A stretch of DNA of 64,000 nucleotides from Bufo bufo. Its lineage: Eukaryota > Chordata > Amphibia > Anura > Bufonidae. Below are positions 54,031-64,000 of the stretch, one piece after another. Both the position numbers and the translations under genes were made by a program. Where the stretch lies: the NCBI RefSeq assembly GCF_905171765.1, contig NC_053397.1, positions 117,796,378 to 117,860,377 of the forward strand, read 5' to 3'. The number at the start of each line of letters is the position of its first letter. Within the stretch, counting starts at the first letter, position 1. The notes under the pieces were generated by a model. That model saw nothing but the letters and a program-made list of their open reading frames with translations, was not told where the DNA came from and made no database searches.

Positions 54031-55973
54031 TGTGCTCAGATCGGCTCACCGTGAGGATCTACCTAATCTATATACCTACCTGAAGCAGTAGAGTTATGCC
54101 GGAACTGCTGTAGGAGGGTAGCCTAAAGGGGGCAACCCCAGTCTGGATTATTTGAAAAAAAAGGGGGAGGGGTTGGGAGGGCAGAAATGACGTCGACCAT
54201 CCAGCAGGTACGTGCTGCTGTCTCTTAAATGTGGTTAGCCCCGCCTCCCCTCGCACAAATACGGCAATATTTATTGCCTAACACTTGTGCTCAGATCGGC
54301 TCACCGTGAGGATCTACCTAATCTATATACCCTCCTGAAGCAGTAGAGTTATGCCGGAACTGCTGTAGGAGGGTATCCTAAAGGGGCCAAAACACACAAT
54401 AGATGCAGGAATGATTTGAAAATATATTTAACGCATCAATATTTGACAAAACTAAATTCTTGAAAGCAAGTGACATTTCATGTTGTGGATCATGAACATA
54501 ACGGGCATAACACGCAGATATCCATCTGCCCAATTTCTTGATGATATGTACGGGTCTATTATTTTTAGAGGCAGCCGAGGCAGCGCCTATTCTAAACGAA
54601 TGCCCTGTAATAGCAAGTGGATTGACCCCTGATGTGGGCAACAGCAAGCGGATGTATTTGAGGAAAGTTTGAATGTTCACGGGTGCTCCCTCGAACTTAA
54701 ATAATGGGGACTCAGCAGGATCGTCTCTGATGCACTGCAACCACTCGCGCAATACTGTGACTGGGCACCATTTATTGTTGGTGGCAAAGTATTTGACCTG
54801 AACCGATTCTCCAGGCCGGGCTGTCTTGCTGGTATCCAACTTGAGGATAAAGTGCGTGCCGTTCCAGTGTAGCTGGTTCCTCCGCAGATAGCCACCGGAT
54901 GACTTGGGGCATGCGAACTACCCCGGCCTGAGAAATCCATAGAAAGCCAAATACATAGTTGTTCTTATTAGTAAACTAATGTATTGGCCGAATGTTTTTT
55001 TTCAACAGTGCATCAGAAACAGACCTAACCATGCTACAGGAGAAAGGTTGTCTGGTGGGCCTTTTCTTGACTGACTGCTTCTGAATACCTTTCAACAAAG
55101 ATCTGATTGGATGGGCTGAGAACAGAGAAGGTTGATCCGGAAACTAGATGTGTATGCTTGGTTTATCTGGGGTTACAGATTCTTATAAACTTCTTTATTA
55201 TTTTAGATTACACAGGCAACTTATACAGAACATAGTCCCCCATGTGTCTCTAGAAGCATAGGATCTATCGAGTGCTCTCCCGCACTCGTACTTGCTATCT
55301 TGCAGACTGCTATAATGTCTGTGAGCAGCAGAGGGTGCTCACACCCCATGCCGACTGTCATCATCGCATGCTGATGTGAAGTAGCCGGCAGGCGTGCGAG
55401 CACCCCCGCTGCCACAAGGAGCCTCCTAGCTGCATTCGGCCGCACTCTCCCTTACTGCAACCCCGGCCGCCGTATGTTGTGCCCCTGGGGAAGACCCAGT
55501 CCGGTGTCCACAGGAGCCTGGACTCGCTATGGCCAGAGCAGCCAGAGCTTTTGCATGGGCTGTGTGCAGCAGAGGACGCTCACAGCCCCCACCGACAGTG
55601 TGCAGCGCTACGCCGATGTAAGAAGACGGCTGGTATGTGAGCACCTCCGCTGCCACAAGGTACTCGCAGCTGCGTCCCACCGCCCTCCCCTGACTGCGTA
55701 CTCCGGCCGAGCGCCGTATGGCCGGAGACCCCAGCGGGTCCCACAGAAGAGTCCAGTCTTTCTTTTGGTGTAGTGAGTGACTCTCTGATTTAGTCTCTGC
55801 TGCAAACCTCAAGACGCCCGAACGCTGACCTGAGTAGCGCGTGGGAGAACCTGAACAACCTGGAAGTTCAGAAATGACGTCGACCGTCCAGCACGGACGT
55901 GCCGCTGTCTCTTAAACGTGGTTAGCCCCGCCTCCCCTCGCACAAATACGGCAATATTTATTGCCTAACACTT
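54031..55973 (-). mobile_element. Ngaro-type tyrosine-recombinase retroelement, internally deleted
   Basis: Split direct repeats are diagnostic. On the minus strand the order is A1 (55973-55869), interior with recombinase, B1 (54387-54286), A2 (54286-54182), B2 (54132-54031). The A copies are 105 bp each with a few differences (cagaaatgacgtcgaccgtc / ...ccatc). The B copies, about 102 bp, share tgtgctcagatcggctcacc. Only the recombinase is recognisable; Gag and RT are missing. The interior 54940-55868 contains two related C/G-rich segments around 55320-55500 and 55560-55740. No target duplication is expected. Confidence 0.8.
54378..54900 (-). pseudogene. Ngaro tyrosine recombinase, C-terminal part
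   Basis: The open frame 54839-54378 reads DTSKTARPGESVQVKYFAT, then CPVTVLREWLQCI, PLFKFEGAP and the catalytic HxxR box, ITGHSFRIGAASAAS. GRWISACYARYVHD follows, with the terminal Tyr. Such recombinases insert a circular DNA copy into the genome without a target duplication. A frameshift near 54840 separates the upstream part. The N-terminus with the first catalytic Arg is not recognisable. Confidence 0.75.
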
Positions 55974-56053
55974 ATAAAATGTATAAAATACAAAATGTAC
56001 AATTTTTTTTAAAAAATGTGCAACTTTCCAAATTTCAATTTCTCTGCTTTTAA

Positions 56054-56400
56054 AGGGAGTCTGTCACCTCCATATGGCCATATATAGTGCTTACATGGCT
56101 CTGTAGCACACCTATACAGGATTGTAACAGTACCTTTGTTCTTTTCTTTAGACTTGCACAAGCAGGAAAAACGAAGTTTAATTCATATGCAAATGAGCAC
56201 TTGTAAGTGCCCAGGGGCGGCGTACAGTGTGTAGGTGCCCAGGCTGCTCTGCCTTCTTTTCACTTTACTCCTCCCCAGTCTCTGCCTTTGCCCTATCGAT
56301 GAGGCAAGAGACTTGGAGGGCGGGCAAAGGCAGAGAGTGGGGAGGAGTAAAGAGAAAAGAAGGCAGAGCAGCCTGGGCACTTACACACTGAACGCCGCCC
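56054..56400. repeat. TTAA-type MITE remnant with palindromic core
   Basis: TTAA (56050-56053) is followed by AGGGAGTCTGTCACC. A palindrome (about 56237-56385) has arms gcccaggctgctctgccttc and gaaggcagagcagcctgggc with a loop near 56305. No coding sequence. Confidence 0.5.
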
Positions 56401-57560
56401 CATATTGTGGGGGGTTAAGCTCGGGATCGCCTTTGCTGAGGTCAAAGGACACTTGTCTGTTTCATACAATTCCGGCCAGCCACCAAGGTATAAGTTTTCA
56501 GCTGGCCTGGAGCAGGTTGCATGAATAAAATAGAACAAATGAAAAATCTTGCCTGTCCGGCACTTACTAAACATCAACAGTTCCTATCTATCCACTGGAG
56601 GGCTTCTACCGGCTAGCTCACAAAACAAGGCTTCAGCAAACTAGTACTCAGGGTTAGGGTTGAGCGAACCCGAACTGTAAAGTTTGGGTTCGTACCGAAC
56701 TTTAGGATTTTTGGACCCCGGACCCGAACATTTCCATAAAAGTTCGGGGTCGGTGTTCGGCGCTTTCTTGGTGCTTTTTGAAAGGCTGCACAGCAGCCAA
56801 TCAACAAGCGGCATACTACTTGCATTATGGCTGTGATTGGCCAGAGCAGCATGTGACCCAGGCTCTATATAAGCTTGAGTCACGTATCGCTGCACGTCAC
56901 TCTGCAGCTCACTGCAGCTACACTCAGTGTAGGGAGAGGATGCTGCTGGACTTGTGATTTCAGGGAGAGCATAGGAGAGAATCTAATTCAGCGATCTACA
57001 GACAAATAGTTGTGTGGGTGCAGGGCACAATAGTTTTACCCTGCCCTGAGCTCATTGACCAAAAATACTAACTTTTAGAACTCTATTAGTTAGGTGGGTG
57101 GCGGCGGCTGCCATTTTATGCAGGCTCAGTACTGCATCTGAGCTTTTGGAACATTGCAAATCACCATTTTTTTGGGGCAAACTACAACATCTGGATTAGT
57201 CAGTGTGCATTTTAAGGTAGAAATAAACCCATAATTTTTTGGGTTTTGAAAAACACACTTTTTTCTTCCAAAAACAGTATTTTCCAGATCTGCAAGTGTT
57301 AAATTCAAGTTTAATATATACATCTTTCATATTCTGTTAGCAAAAAAAGACTTTTTTGACAATCTACATCTGGATTAGTCAATGTGCAATTTAAGGTAGA
57401 AATACACCGATCATTTTCTGGGGTTTGAAAAACACACTTTTCTTTTTCAAAAAACAGTATTTTCCAGATCTGCAAGTGTTAAATTCAAGTTTAATATATA
57501 CAGCTTTCATATTCTGTTAGCAAAAAAATACTTTTTGGGCAATCTACAACATCTGTATTA

Positions 57561-57991
57561 GGCCTAGTTCACACGAACGTATGGCTTTTATAGTTTTTTG
57601 CGGTCCGTTTTTCACGGATCCGTTGTTCCGTTTTTGAGTTCCGTTGTGTTTCCGTTTCTGTTCCGTTTTTCCGTTCCGTTTTTCCGTATGGCATATACAG
57701 TATACAGTAATTACATAGAAAAAATTGGGCTGGGCATAACATTTTCAATAGATGGTTCAGCAAAAACCGAACACATACGGAAGACATACGAATGCATTTC
57801 CGTATGTGTTCCGTTTTTTGGGCGGACCCATTGACTTTAAATGGAGCCACGGAACGTGATTTGCGGCCAAATATAGGACATGTTCTATCTTTCAACGGAA
57901 CGGAAAAACGGAAATACGGAAACGTAATGCATACGGAACACAAAAAAATGGCCCGTACACCCGCAAAAAAAACGTTCGTGTGAACTAGGCC
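57561..57991. mobile_element. Harbinger-like MITE, 431 bp
   Basis: Inverted ends GGCCTAGTTCACACGAACGT and ACGTTCGTGTGAACTAGGCC (the right copy differs slightly inward) are flanked by TTA (57558-57560, 57992-57994). The interior has inverted pieces rich in ccgtttttccgt and cggaaaaacgga. No gene. Confidence 0.8.
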
Positions 57992-58233
57992 TTAGTCAGT
58001 GTGCAATTTAAGGTAGAAATACACCCATCATTTTCTGGGGTTTGAAAAACACACTCTTTTGACAAAAAACACTATTTTCAGGCCTTGCAGCATCAGCACG
58101 TGTAAAATTACAGGCTTATATACTGCTGTCAAATTCAGTTTTTAAACAAACACCCATTTGAGCACAAAAAATTTAGTTGGCAGCCTTTGATGCAGATGTC
58201 ATTGTGAGATACACCCTTAATACATTAGGGTTA

Positions 58234-58514
58234 GGCCGAATGCACACAGCCGTGAGCGGTCCGTGGAAACCCGGGCTGGATTCCTGCTGAGAGCAGGAGT
58301 GCACGGCGTCATTGGTTGCTATGACACCGTGCGCTTCCTGCTGCCGCCGCAGTACAGTAATACACTAATATAGATCATACCAGTGAACTACTGTACTGCG
58401 GCGGTAGCAGGAAGCGCACGGCGTCATAGCAACCAATGACGCCGTGCGCTCCTGCTCTCAGCAGGAATCCAGCCCGTGTTACCACGGACCGCTCACGGCC
58501 GTGTGCATTCAGCC
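58234..58514. mobile_element. Harbinger-like MITE, 281 bp, strong hairpin
   Basis: Ends GGCCGAATGCACACAGCCGT and the inverse CGGCCGTGTGCATTCAGCC, with TTA on both sides (58231-58233, 58515-58517). The arms (gagcaggagtgcacggcgtc against gacgccgtgcgctcctgctc) pair almost end to end with a short loop near 58375. Confidence 0.85.
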
Positions 58515-58675
58515 TTACATTCAGAGATTTTAAATACCGCCATTTGGTGCACCAATATTGAATTCAGGCCTACATTGGTTCAGGCCCTGTGAGATACCCC
58601 CTCTACATACAGGGGTTTGAATTAGGCATTTGAAATACAGCCATTTGAAATACAGCCATTTTGTGCAAAGATATA

Positions 58676-59725
58676 CACTCACCTAAAGAATTATTAGGAA
58701 CACCTGTTTTATTTCTCATTAATGCAATTATCTAGTCAACCAATCACATGGCAGTTGCTTCAATGCATTTAGGGGTGTGGTCCTGGTCAAGACAATCTCC
58801 TGAACTCCAAACTGAATGTCAGAATGGGAAAGAAAGGTGATTTAAGCAATTTTGAGCGTGGCATGGTTGTTGGTGCCAGACGGGCCGGTCTGAGTATTTC
58901 ACAATCTGCTCAGTTACTGGGATTTTCACGCACAACCATTTCTAGGGTTTACAAAGAATGGTGTGAAACGGGAAAAACATCCAGTATGCGGCAGTCCTGT
59001 GGGCAAAAATACCTTGTGGATGCTAGAGGTCAGAGGAGAATGGGCCGACTGATTCAAGCTGATAGAAGAGCAACGTTGACTGAAATAACCACTCGTTACA
59101 ACCGAGGTATGCAGCAAAGCATTTGTGAAGCCACAACACGCACAACCTTGAGGCGGATGGGCTACAAAAGCAGAAGACCCCACCGGGTACCACTCATCTC
59201 CACTACAAATAGGAAAAAGAGGCTACAATTTGCACGAGCTCCCCAAAATTGGACTGTTGAAGACTGGAAAAATGTTGCCTGGTCTGATGAGTCTCGATTT
59301 CTGTTGAGACATTCAAATGGTAGAGTCCGAATTTGGCGTAAACAGAATGAGAACATGTATCCATCCTCTGATGGCTACTTCCAGCAGGATAATGCACCAT
59401 GTCACAAAGCTCGAATCATTTCAAATTGGTTTCTTGAACATGACAATGAGTTCACTGTACTAAAATGGCCCCCAGAGTCACCAGATCTCAACCCAATAGA
59501 GCATCTTTGGGATGTGGTGGAACGGGAGCTTCGTGCCCTGGATGTGAATCCCTAAAATCTCCATCAACTGCAAGATGCTATCCTATCAATATGGGCCAAC
59601 ATTTCTAAAGAATGCTATCAGCACCTTGTTGAATCAATGCCACGTAGAATTAAGGCAGTTCTGAAGGCAAAAGGGGGTCCAACACCGTATTAGTATGGTG
59701 TTCCTAATAATTCTTTAGGTGAGTG
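58676..59725 (+). mobile_element. Tc1/mariner DD36E (Incomer-like) element, 1,050 bp
   Basis: CACTCACCTAAAGAATTATT ends are inverted, and TA is duplicated (58674-58675, 59726-59727) within the 100-120-bp array. The transposase frame at 58824-59555 has Asp-Asp-Glu spacing of 36, the signature of the DD36E group known from horizontal spread among vertebrates. The copy is non-autonomous because of an internal deletion and an early stop. The very low divergence from the 46282 copy suggests recent activity of the family. Confidence 0.85.
58824..59555 (+). pseudogene. Tc1/mariner DD36E transposase, deleted and truncated
   Basis: The frame of 243 residues starts MGKKGDLSNFERGMVVG, with helix-turn-helix segments (GLSISQSAQLLGFSRTTIS, and ATLTEITTRYN). 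Catalytic residues are D155 in WSDES, D189 in QQDNAPCH and E226 in PIEHLW, with 36 residues between D189 and E226. Only 33 residues separate D155 and D189. Tc1 enzymes normally have a much longer stretch there, including a GG..VMVWG block, which is missing. The frame ends at TAA (59553-59555), where the sister copy has TCA, losing about 50 C-terminal residues. The frame otherwise looks intact, with no frameshifts. Confidence 0.85.
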
Positions 59726-60389
59726 TATTTACTGCAGGCCTACACTGGTTCAGGGCCTATGAGATACCACCTCTACATACAGGGGTTTGAATTAGGCATT
59801 TGAAATACAGCCATTTGAAATACAGCCATTTTGTTCAAAAATATATTTACTGCAGGCCTACAGAGGTTCAAGCCCTCTGAGATACTACCTCTACATACAG
59901 GGGTTTGAATTAGGCATTTTAAATACAGCCATTTGAAATAGAGCCATTTTGTGCAAAGATATATTTACTGCAGGCCTACACTGGTTCAGGGCCTGTGAGA
60001 TACCACCTCTACATACAGGGGTTTGAATTAGGCATTTGAAATACAGCCATTTTGTGCAAAGATATATTTACTTCAGGCCTACAGAGGTTCAGTCCCTCTG
60101 AGATACTACCTCTACATACAGGGGTTTGAATTAGGCATTTGAAATACAGGCATTTTGTGCAAAGATATATTAACTTCAGGCCTACAGAGGTTCAGTCCCT
60201 CTGAGATACTACCTCTACATACAGGGGTTTGAATTAGGCATTTGAAATACAGCCATTTTGTGCAAAGATATATTTACTTCAGGCCTACACTGGTTCAGGG
60301 CCTGTGAGATACTACCTCTACATACATGGGTTTGAATTAGGCATTTGAAATACAGCCATTTGAAATACAGCCATTTTGTGCAAAGAAAT
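59726..60389. repeat. Tandem array of 100-120-bp units
   Basis: Six units share tttactgcaggcctacactg, acctctacatacaggggttt and gaattaggcatttgaaatac. They vary in whether a second gccatttgaaatacag copy is present, which explains the two unit lengths. The array continues before the Tc1 copy (58530-58675). Confidence 0.9.
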
Positions 60390-61083
60390 TGTCACGGGGT
60401 TCCGAAGGTGCACTCGGTCCCCCATTGCCCGCAGAACTGTTGCTTAGCTTTTGGAATGAGGTTCTGTGTTTGACCTCATTCCCAGGGCGGCTTTACTAGC
60501 TGGGTGGCTCCCTGCTCCTAGTCTGCCTTGAGCGCCGAGCTGATCACTCGGTGCTCGACTGGTTGGTCTGTCGGTCATGTGACGCTGGCCACGTCACATG
60601 ACCCTCACTCCCCACTATAAATACAGGCAGCCTGCTGGCTACAGGTTGCCTGTTAATTTCTAGGTTCCTGGCTATTTGTTGGACTGCTGAATACTTACCT
60701 GATCCTGTTCCTTGACCATCCTTTTGCCTGATCCTCCTGTACTGCGCTTCCGTCCTGGTATTGTGATCTCGGCTCCCACCTGACTACTCTCTTAGGACTC
60801 CTCTTGTACTTCTCTGCTCTCCTGGTATTTATGACCCCGGCTTCTCCTGACAATTCTCTGCTTGCTCCATTTGTACTTTGTAGCTTTCCTGGTATTGACT
60901 CGGTCCGTTCACGTCCTGTTGTTTGTCTGTCTGTCATCCCTGCACTTACTCCAAGTTAGGGATTGCCGTCCAGTTGTCCCCTGTCATTAGGACTCGCGAG
61001 GCAAGTAGGCAGGGCCAGGGGTAAGGGTGGAGCGCAGTGGTCACTTCCCTCCCCCCTGTGTGTGTGTGTACGCGACCGTTACA
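60390..61083 (+). repeat. Gypsy 5' LTR (694 bp)
   Basis: It starts TGTCACGGGGTTCCG and ends GACCGTTACA. A TATA-like actataaatacag lies near 60616, followed by a C/T-rich region and a terminal GT run (tgtgtgtgtgtac) near 61060. The primer site should start within a few bases at 61084 (gattaacaggcccaataacc). The 3' copy is not in the window. Confidence 0.8.
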
Positions 61084-61111
61084 GATTAACAGGCCCAATA
61101 ACCACTGTATT

Positions 61112-61846
61112 ATGAATCCTCTGGTGACCCTGACTGACCATGTCTCTAATCTGACGCAGAGGGTGCAGGAGTTACGGGAAAAACTCAGTTCTTTTGAGTT
61201 AGGGCAAGGTTCTTCCACTCCTCAGGCCTCCAGTCCGCATTTTGAGCCCCAGATTAAGCTCCCAATACCCTTTTCTGGAGACCGGAGGAAGTTTCTCTCT
61301 TTTAAGGAGAGTTGCAAACTTTACTTCCGTTTGCGCTCCGTGTCCTCTGGCCCCGAGAGTCAACGCGTGGGCATTATCATTTCCCGATTACAGGGTGATC
61401 CCCAGGACTGGGCGTTCTCTTTACCTGCTGGCACCAGTTGTTTATATTCTGTGGAGGGGTTCTTTCAGGCCTTGGGTACCCTCTATGATGAACCAGACAG
61501 GGCTCTAGTAGCCGAGACGGCTCTAAAGGCACTGGTTCAGGGCAATTTACCAGCGGAGGATTATTGCACCCAATTCAGAAGGTGGTGTGTCCCCTCAGGA
61601 TGGAATGAACTAGCCCTGAAGAGTCAGTTCAGGTCAGGTCTGTCTGATAAATTAAAGGATCTTCTGGTCAGTTATCAACTTCCAGAGACCTTAGAGGAGA
61701 TGATGACCCTTGTTGTCCGACTTGACCGACGGGTTAGAGAGAGACGACAGGAACAACAGTTCTCTTCCAGATGGTGGTCCAGCCAGAGGCCTATCCCAGA
61801 GACAATGCTGAGGTCTCCACCGAGGAACCCATGCAGGTTGGCATGA
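61112..61846 (+). pseudogene. Gypsy Gag (capsid)
   Basis: The frame is open from 61037, but the natural start is MNPLVTLTDHVSNLTQRVQE at 61112. It parallels MDPVLALTDRM of the other gypsy element. The capsid-like region includes FSGDRRKFLSFKESCKL, WAFSLPAGTSCL, DYCTQFRRWCVPSGWNE and SGLSDKLKDLL. The protein coats the element RNA in virus-like particles. Near 61780 a one-base frameshift moves the rest of Gag and Pol into another frame. The apparent stop at 61846 is therefore caused by the frameshift. Confidence 0.85.
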
Positions 61847-63288
61847 CCCAAGGGAATCTTCGCCGCAGACGTGGAGAATGCTTTTACTGTGGAGATCCTG
61901 ACCATTGGATCAACCAGTGTCCTAAGAAGGTCCTCTCTGTCAAGTCTCCTAAGACAAGGCAACCTAAAGACCAGGTACACTCTGAAATTTCTAAATGTAA
62001 GCTTTCGGTACCCATTACGATTTCTCTGGGAGTAGATAAATGGCCGGGTAAGGCCTTTATTGATTCTGGCTCAGCGGCTAGCTTTATTGACTCTGAGTAT
62101 GCTGCAAGATTGGGTATTCCTATGTTTGCCTTACCAACTCCTATCCATGTCATGGCTATTGATGCTACTCCTCTTATTGGTGGTACGGTGAGCTTATGTA
62201 CCTCGGAGATTTCTCTAACCGTGGGTGTGTGCCACTCAGAGAGATGTTCGCTTCTAGTCCTGGAGAACCTACCTGCTGAGGTGGTACTAGGGTTACCTTG
62301 GCTCCGACTACATAACCCCACTATAGATTGGTCCAATGGGGAGTTGGTGAGATGGGGGCCTAAGTGTGACCCGTGCTTGTCCGTGGTACAGGCTGGGGTC
62401 TCAGTAAAGTCTGATACTTTACCCTCTGTTGTTAGAGAATATTCTGATGTATTCTCATCACCAACCCCGGAGGTTCTACCCCCCCATAGACCTTATGATT
62501 GTACCATAGAGCTAGTAGAGGGGGCCAAGTTTCCTAAAGGACGAATTTATAATCTTTCTATGCCCGAACGCAAGGCCATGGAAGATTATATTAAGGAGAG
62601 CCTTGGTAAAGGGCATATTAGACCTTCTGTCTCTCCTATGGGGGCGGGGTTTTTCTTCGTTAAGAAAAAAGATGGTGGTCTTAGGCCATGTATCGATTAC
62701 CGGAGATTAAATAAAATCACTGTCCAGAATAGATACTCCCTCCCATTGATTCCGGATTTATTTAACCAGGTTCTGGGGGCAACCTGGTTTTCCAAAATTG
62801 ACCTGAAAGGGGCATACAATCTAATCCGAATCAAGGAGGGAGACGAATGGAAGACGGCGTTCAATACTCCGGTAGGACACTTTGAATATCAAGTGATGCC
62901 TTTTGGACTCAGCAATGCCCCAGCTGTGTTCCAAAACTTCATGAATGACATTCTTAGGGAGTACTTAGGTAAATTTGTTATTGTCTATCTTGACGACATT
63001 TTGATATTCTCTCCTGACTTCGAATCCCATGTGTCTCATGTTAAACAAGTATTAGAGGTGTTGAGGGAGAATCAGCTATCCGCTAAACAAGAGAAATGTG
63101 TCTTTGGTGTACAGGAGATTCTGTTTCTAGGGCATGTTCTGACTCCTCACGCCTTCAAGATGGATCCTGGTAAGGTACTAGCAATTAAGGAATGGGTAAG
63201 ACCTTCATCCTTAAAGGCCTTACAACGGTTCTTAGGTTTCGCCAATTACTATCGTAAATTTATTATGAATTTTTTCCGTAATTGCTAA
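61771..63288 (+). pseudogene. Gypsy Gag knuckle, protease and reverse transcriptase
   Basis: Order: a CCHC knuckle, [14 protein letters not shown] (about 61880-61920), protease with [12 protein letters not shown] (about 62058-62093), then the RT. RT blocks are [74 protein letters not shown] and an intact YLDDILIFS catalytic box near 62987-63013. The stretch ends at RKFIMNFF, where a run of six T (one too many) shifts the frame near 63270; the RNase H follows in another frame. In intact elements this is one Gag-Pol frame. Confidence 0.85.
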
Positions 63289-64000
63289 ACCGTTGACCGA
63301 CCTTACTAAGAAAGGGGCGGATTTGGAGAATTGGTCTACTAAGGCCATTTCTTCATTTGAAACATTAAAAAAGGCATTTAGTAGCGCTCCCATTCTGATC
63401 CAGCCTGATCAGGAGAAACCTTTTATTGTGGAGGTGGATGCGTCCGAGGACGGCGTAGGAGCAGTCCTTTCACAAGGTCCTGCTAGCCTCACTAATCTGA
63501 GACCATGTGCCTTCTTCTCCAGGAAATTCTCTCCCACGGAGAGAAACTACGACATAGGGAATAGGGAGCTGCTGGCCATTAAATGGGCATTTGAGGAGTG
63601 GAGGCATTTCCTGGAGGGGGCAAGACATTGTGTAACTGTTGTCACTGACCATAAAAACCTTATGTTTCTCGAGTCTGCTAAGAGGTTGAATCCCCGTCAA
63701 GCCAGATGGGCTCTGTTTTTTACTCGTTTTGATTTTTCCATCACGTTCAGGCCGGGAAGTAAAAATGTGAAGGCGGACGCATTATCTCGGAGCTTCCAGG
63801 CTTTTCAACCTACTGAGGTACCACCTGAATCCATCCTACCAGCAAAAATCTTCTTAGCAGCTCTTACCCAGGATATCTCGGCTCGCATTAGGTCTGAACA
63901 ACATCTGGAACCGGTATCCACCCCAACAGATAAGTTGTTTATGCGGTACGCCAGACCTGCAGGGTAATGCGATTGTGAGGTCACGGTTAACAGCAAGCGA
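63289..64000 (+). pseudogene. Gypsy RNase H region (continues)
   Basis: After the frameshift the frame reads [19 protein letters not shown] (about 63277 onward), [47 protein letters not shown] and [11 protein letters not shown]. This is the RNase H domain and the tether before the integrase. A stop at 63965-63967 is probably another lesion, since the H2C2 integrase domain should follow. The rest is outside the window. Confidence 0.8.

Larger units (their letters stand above)
53880..56049. mobile_element. TTAA-type repeat hosting the Ngaro element
   Basis: The left end CCCCTTCAGGACC follows TTAA (53876-53879). Its interior, caatatttttcatt, stops at 54030 and appears to resume at 55974 with ataaaatgtataaaatacaa. 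The piece between is therefore a later insertion. The right end is not clear. Confidence 0.45.
56655..60389. mobile_element. hAT-like element, left end and tandem arrays
   Basis: It starts TAGGGTTGAGCGAACCCGAA, then an inverted partner, ttcgtaccgaacttta. After about 500 bp come tandem arrays of two kinds: units of about 190 bp (57150 to about 58070, containing tctgcaagtgttaaattcaa) and 100-120-bp units (58530-60389). Two Harbinger-like MITEs and a Tc1 copy sit within. The right end is not seen because a gypsy LTR starts at 60390. No transposase is visible. Confidence 0.55.
60390..64000 (+). mobile_element. Second Ty3/gypsy retrotransposon, runs off the window
   Basis: 5' LTR 60390-61083, Gag from about 61112, then protease, RT and RNase H to the window end. 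It is a different family from the element at 34499 (different LTR, and Gag about half identical by eye). Only two frameshifts interrupt it, so it is much younger. The integrase, any chromodomain and the 3' LTR lie beyond 64000. Confidence 0.9.

Noticed and set aside
55221..55812. Frames of 74-128 residues in the Ngaro interior
   Set aside because: No recognisable domain; they overlap on both strands in GC-rich, partly duplicated sequence.

Overview
The window reads as a repeat-packed stretch of a frog or toad (anuran) nuclear genome. This is inferred from its mixture of families: L1- and CR1-type LINEs, Penelope-like elements, DIRS and Ngaro tyrosine-recombinase retroelements, chromodomain Ty3/gypsy elements, hAT, Harbinger-like and Tc1/mariner DNA transposons, and many long palindromic MITEs. 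I found no host protein-coding gene, no tRNA or rRNA gene and no CRISPR array. Almost every long reading frame belongs to a mobile element, and nearly all are broken by frameshifts or stops.

Layout. 0.8-7.1 kb: a nearly full-length L1-type LINE. 7.5-11 kb: a palindromic MITE remnant, a Tc1/mariner fragment split by a probable solo LTR, and a decayed Penelope-like element. 11-30 kb: antisense CR1 pieces that are collinear and may be one copy, pulled apart by later insertions. The largest insertion is an 11.5-kb hAT element (17388-28907) with an exact 8-bp target duplication. That hAT carries a 5'-truncated Penelope-like element with inverted pLTRs and hammerhead-ribozyme-like motifs, an LTR-flanked element whose only long frame encodes a cold-shock (Y-box type) domain, and a Harbinger-like MITE inside its own transposase gene. 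30.5-32.8 kb: a giant palindromic Harbinger-like element. 33.3-50 kb: a nest several levels deep (MITE > DIRS > gypsy > hAT > inverted-repeat element with hammerhead-like motifs; and in the same DIRS, an LTR insertion > Tc1). 51-56 kb: TTAA-flanked repeats hosting a hAT MITE, a TA-flanked element with a 38-bp minisatellite, and a deleted Ngaro element with its diagnostic split direct repeats. 56.7-60.4 kb: the left end and tandem arrays of another hAT-like element, with two Harbinger-like MITEs and a DD36E Tc1/mariner copy. 60.4-64 kb: the LTR, gag, protease, RT and RNase H of a younger gypsy element that runs off the window.

The most unusual object is the LTR-bounded element at 20.7-24.6 kb. 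It seems to have no reverse transcriptase and carries a cold-shock-domain frame. Next come the hammerhead-like motifs in Penelope-type pLTRs, the near-identical 521-bp tandem dimer with a 15-bp target duplication, and the shared internal deletion in both DD36E copies.

Boundaries given as exact come from target duplications or terminal repeats read directly in the sequence. Family names rest on recognising motifs, not on database searches.
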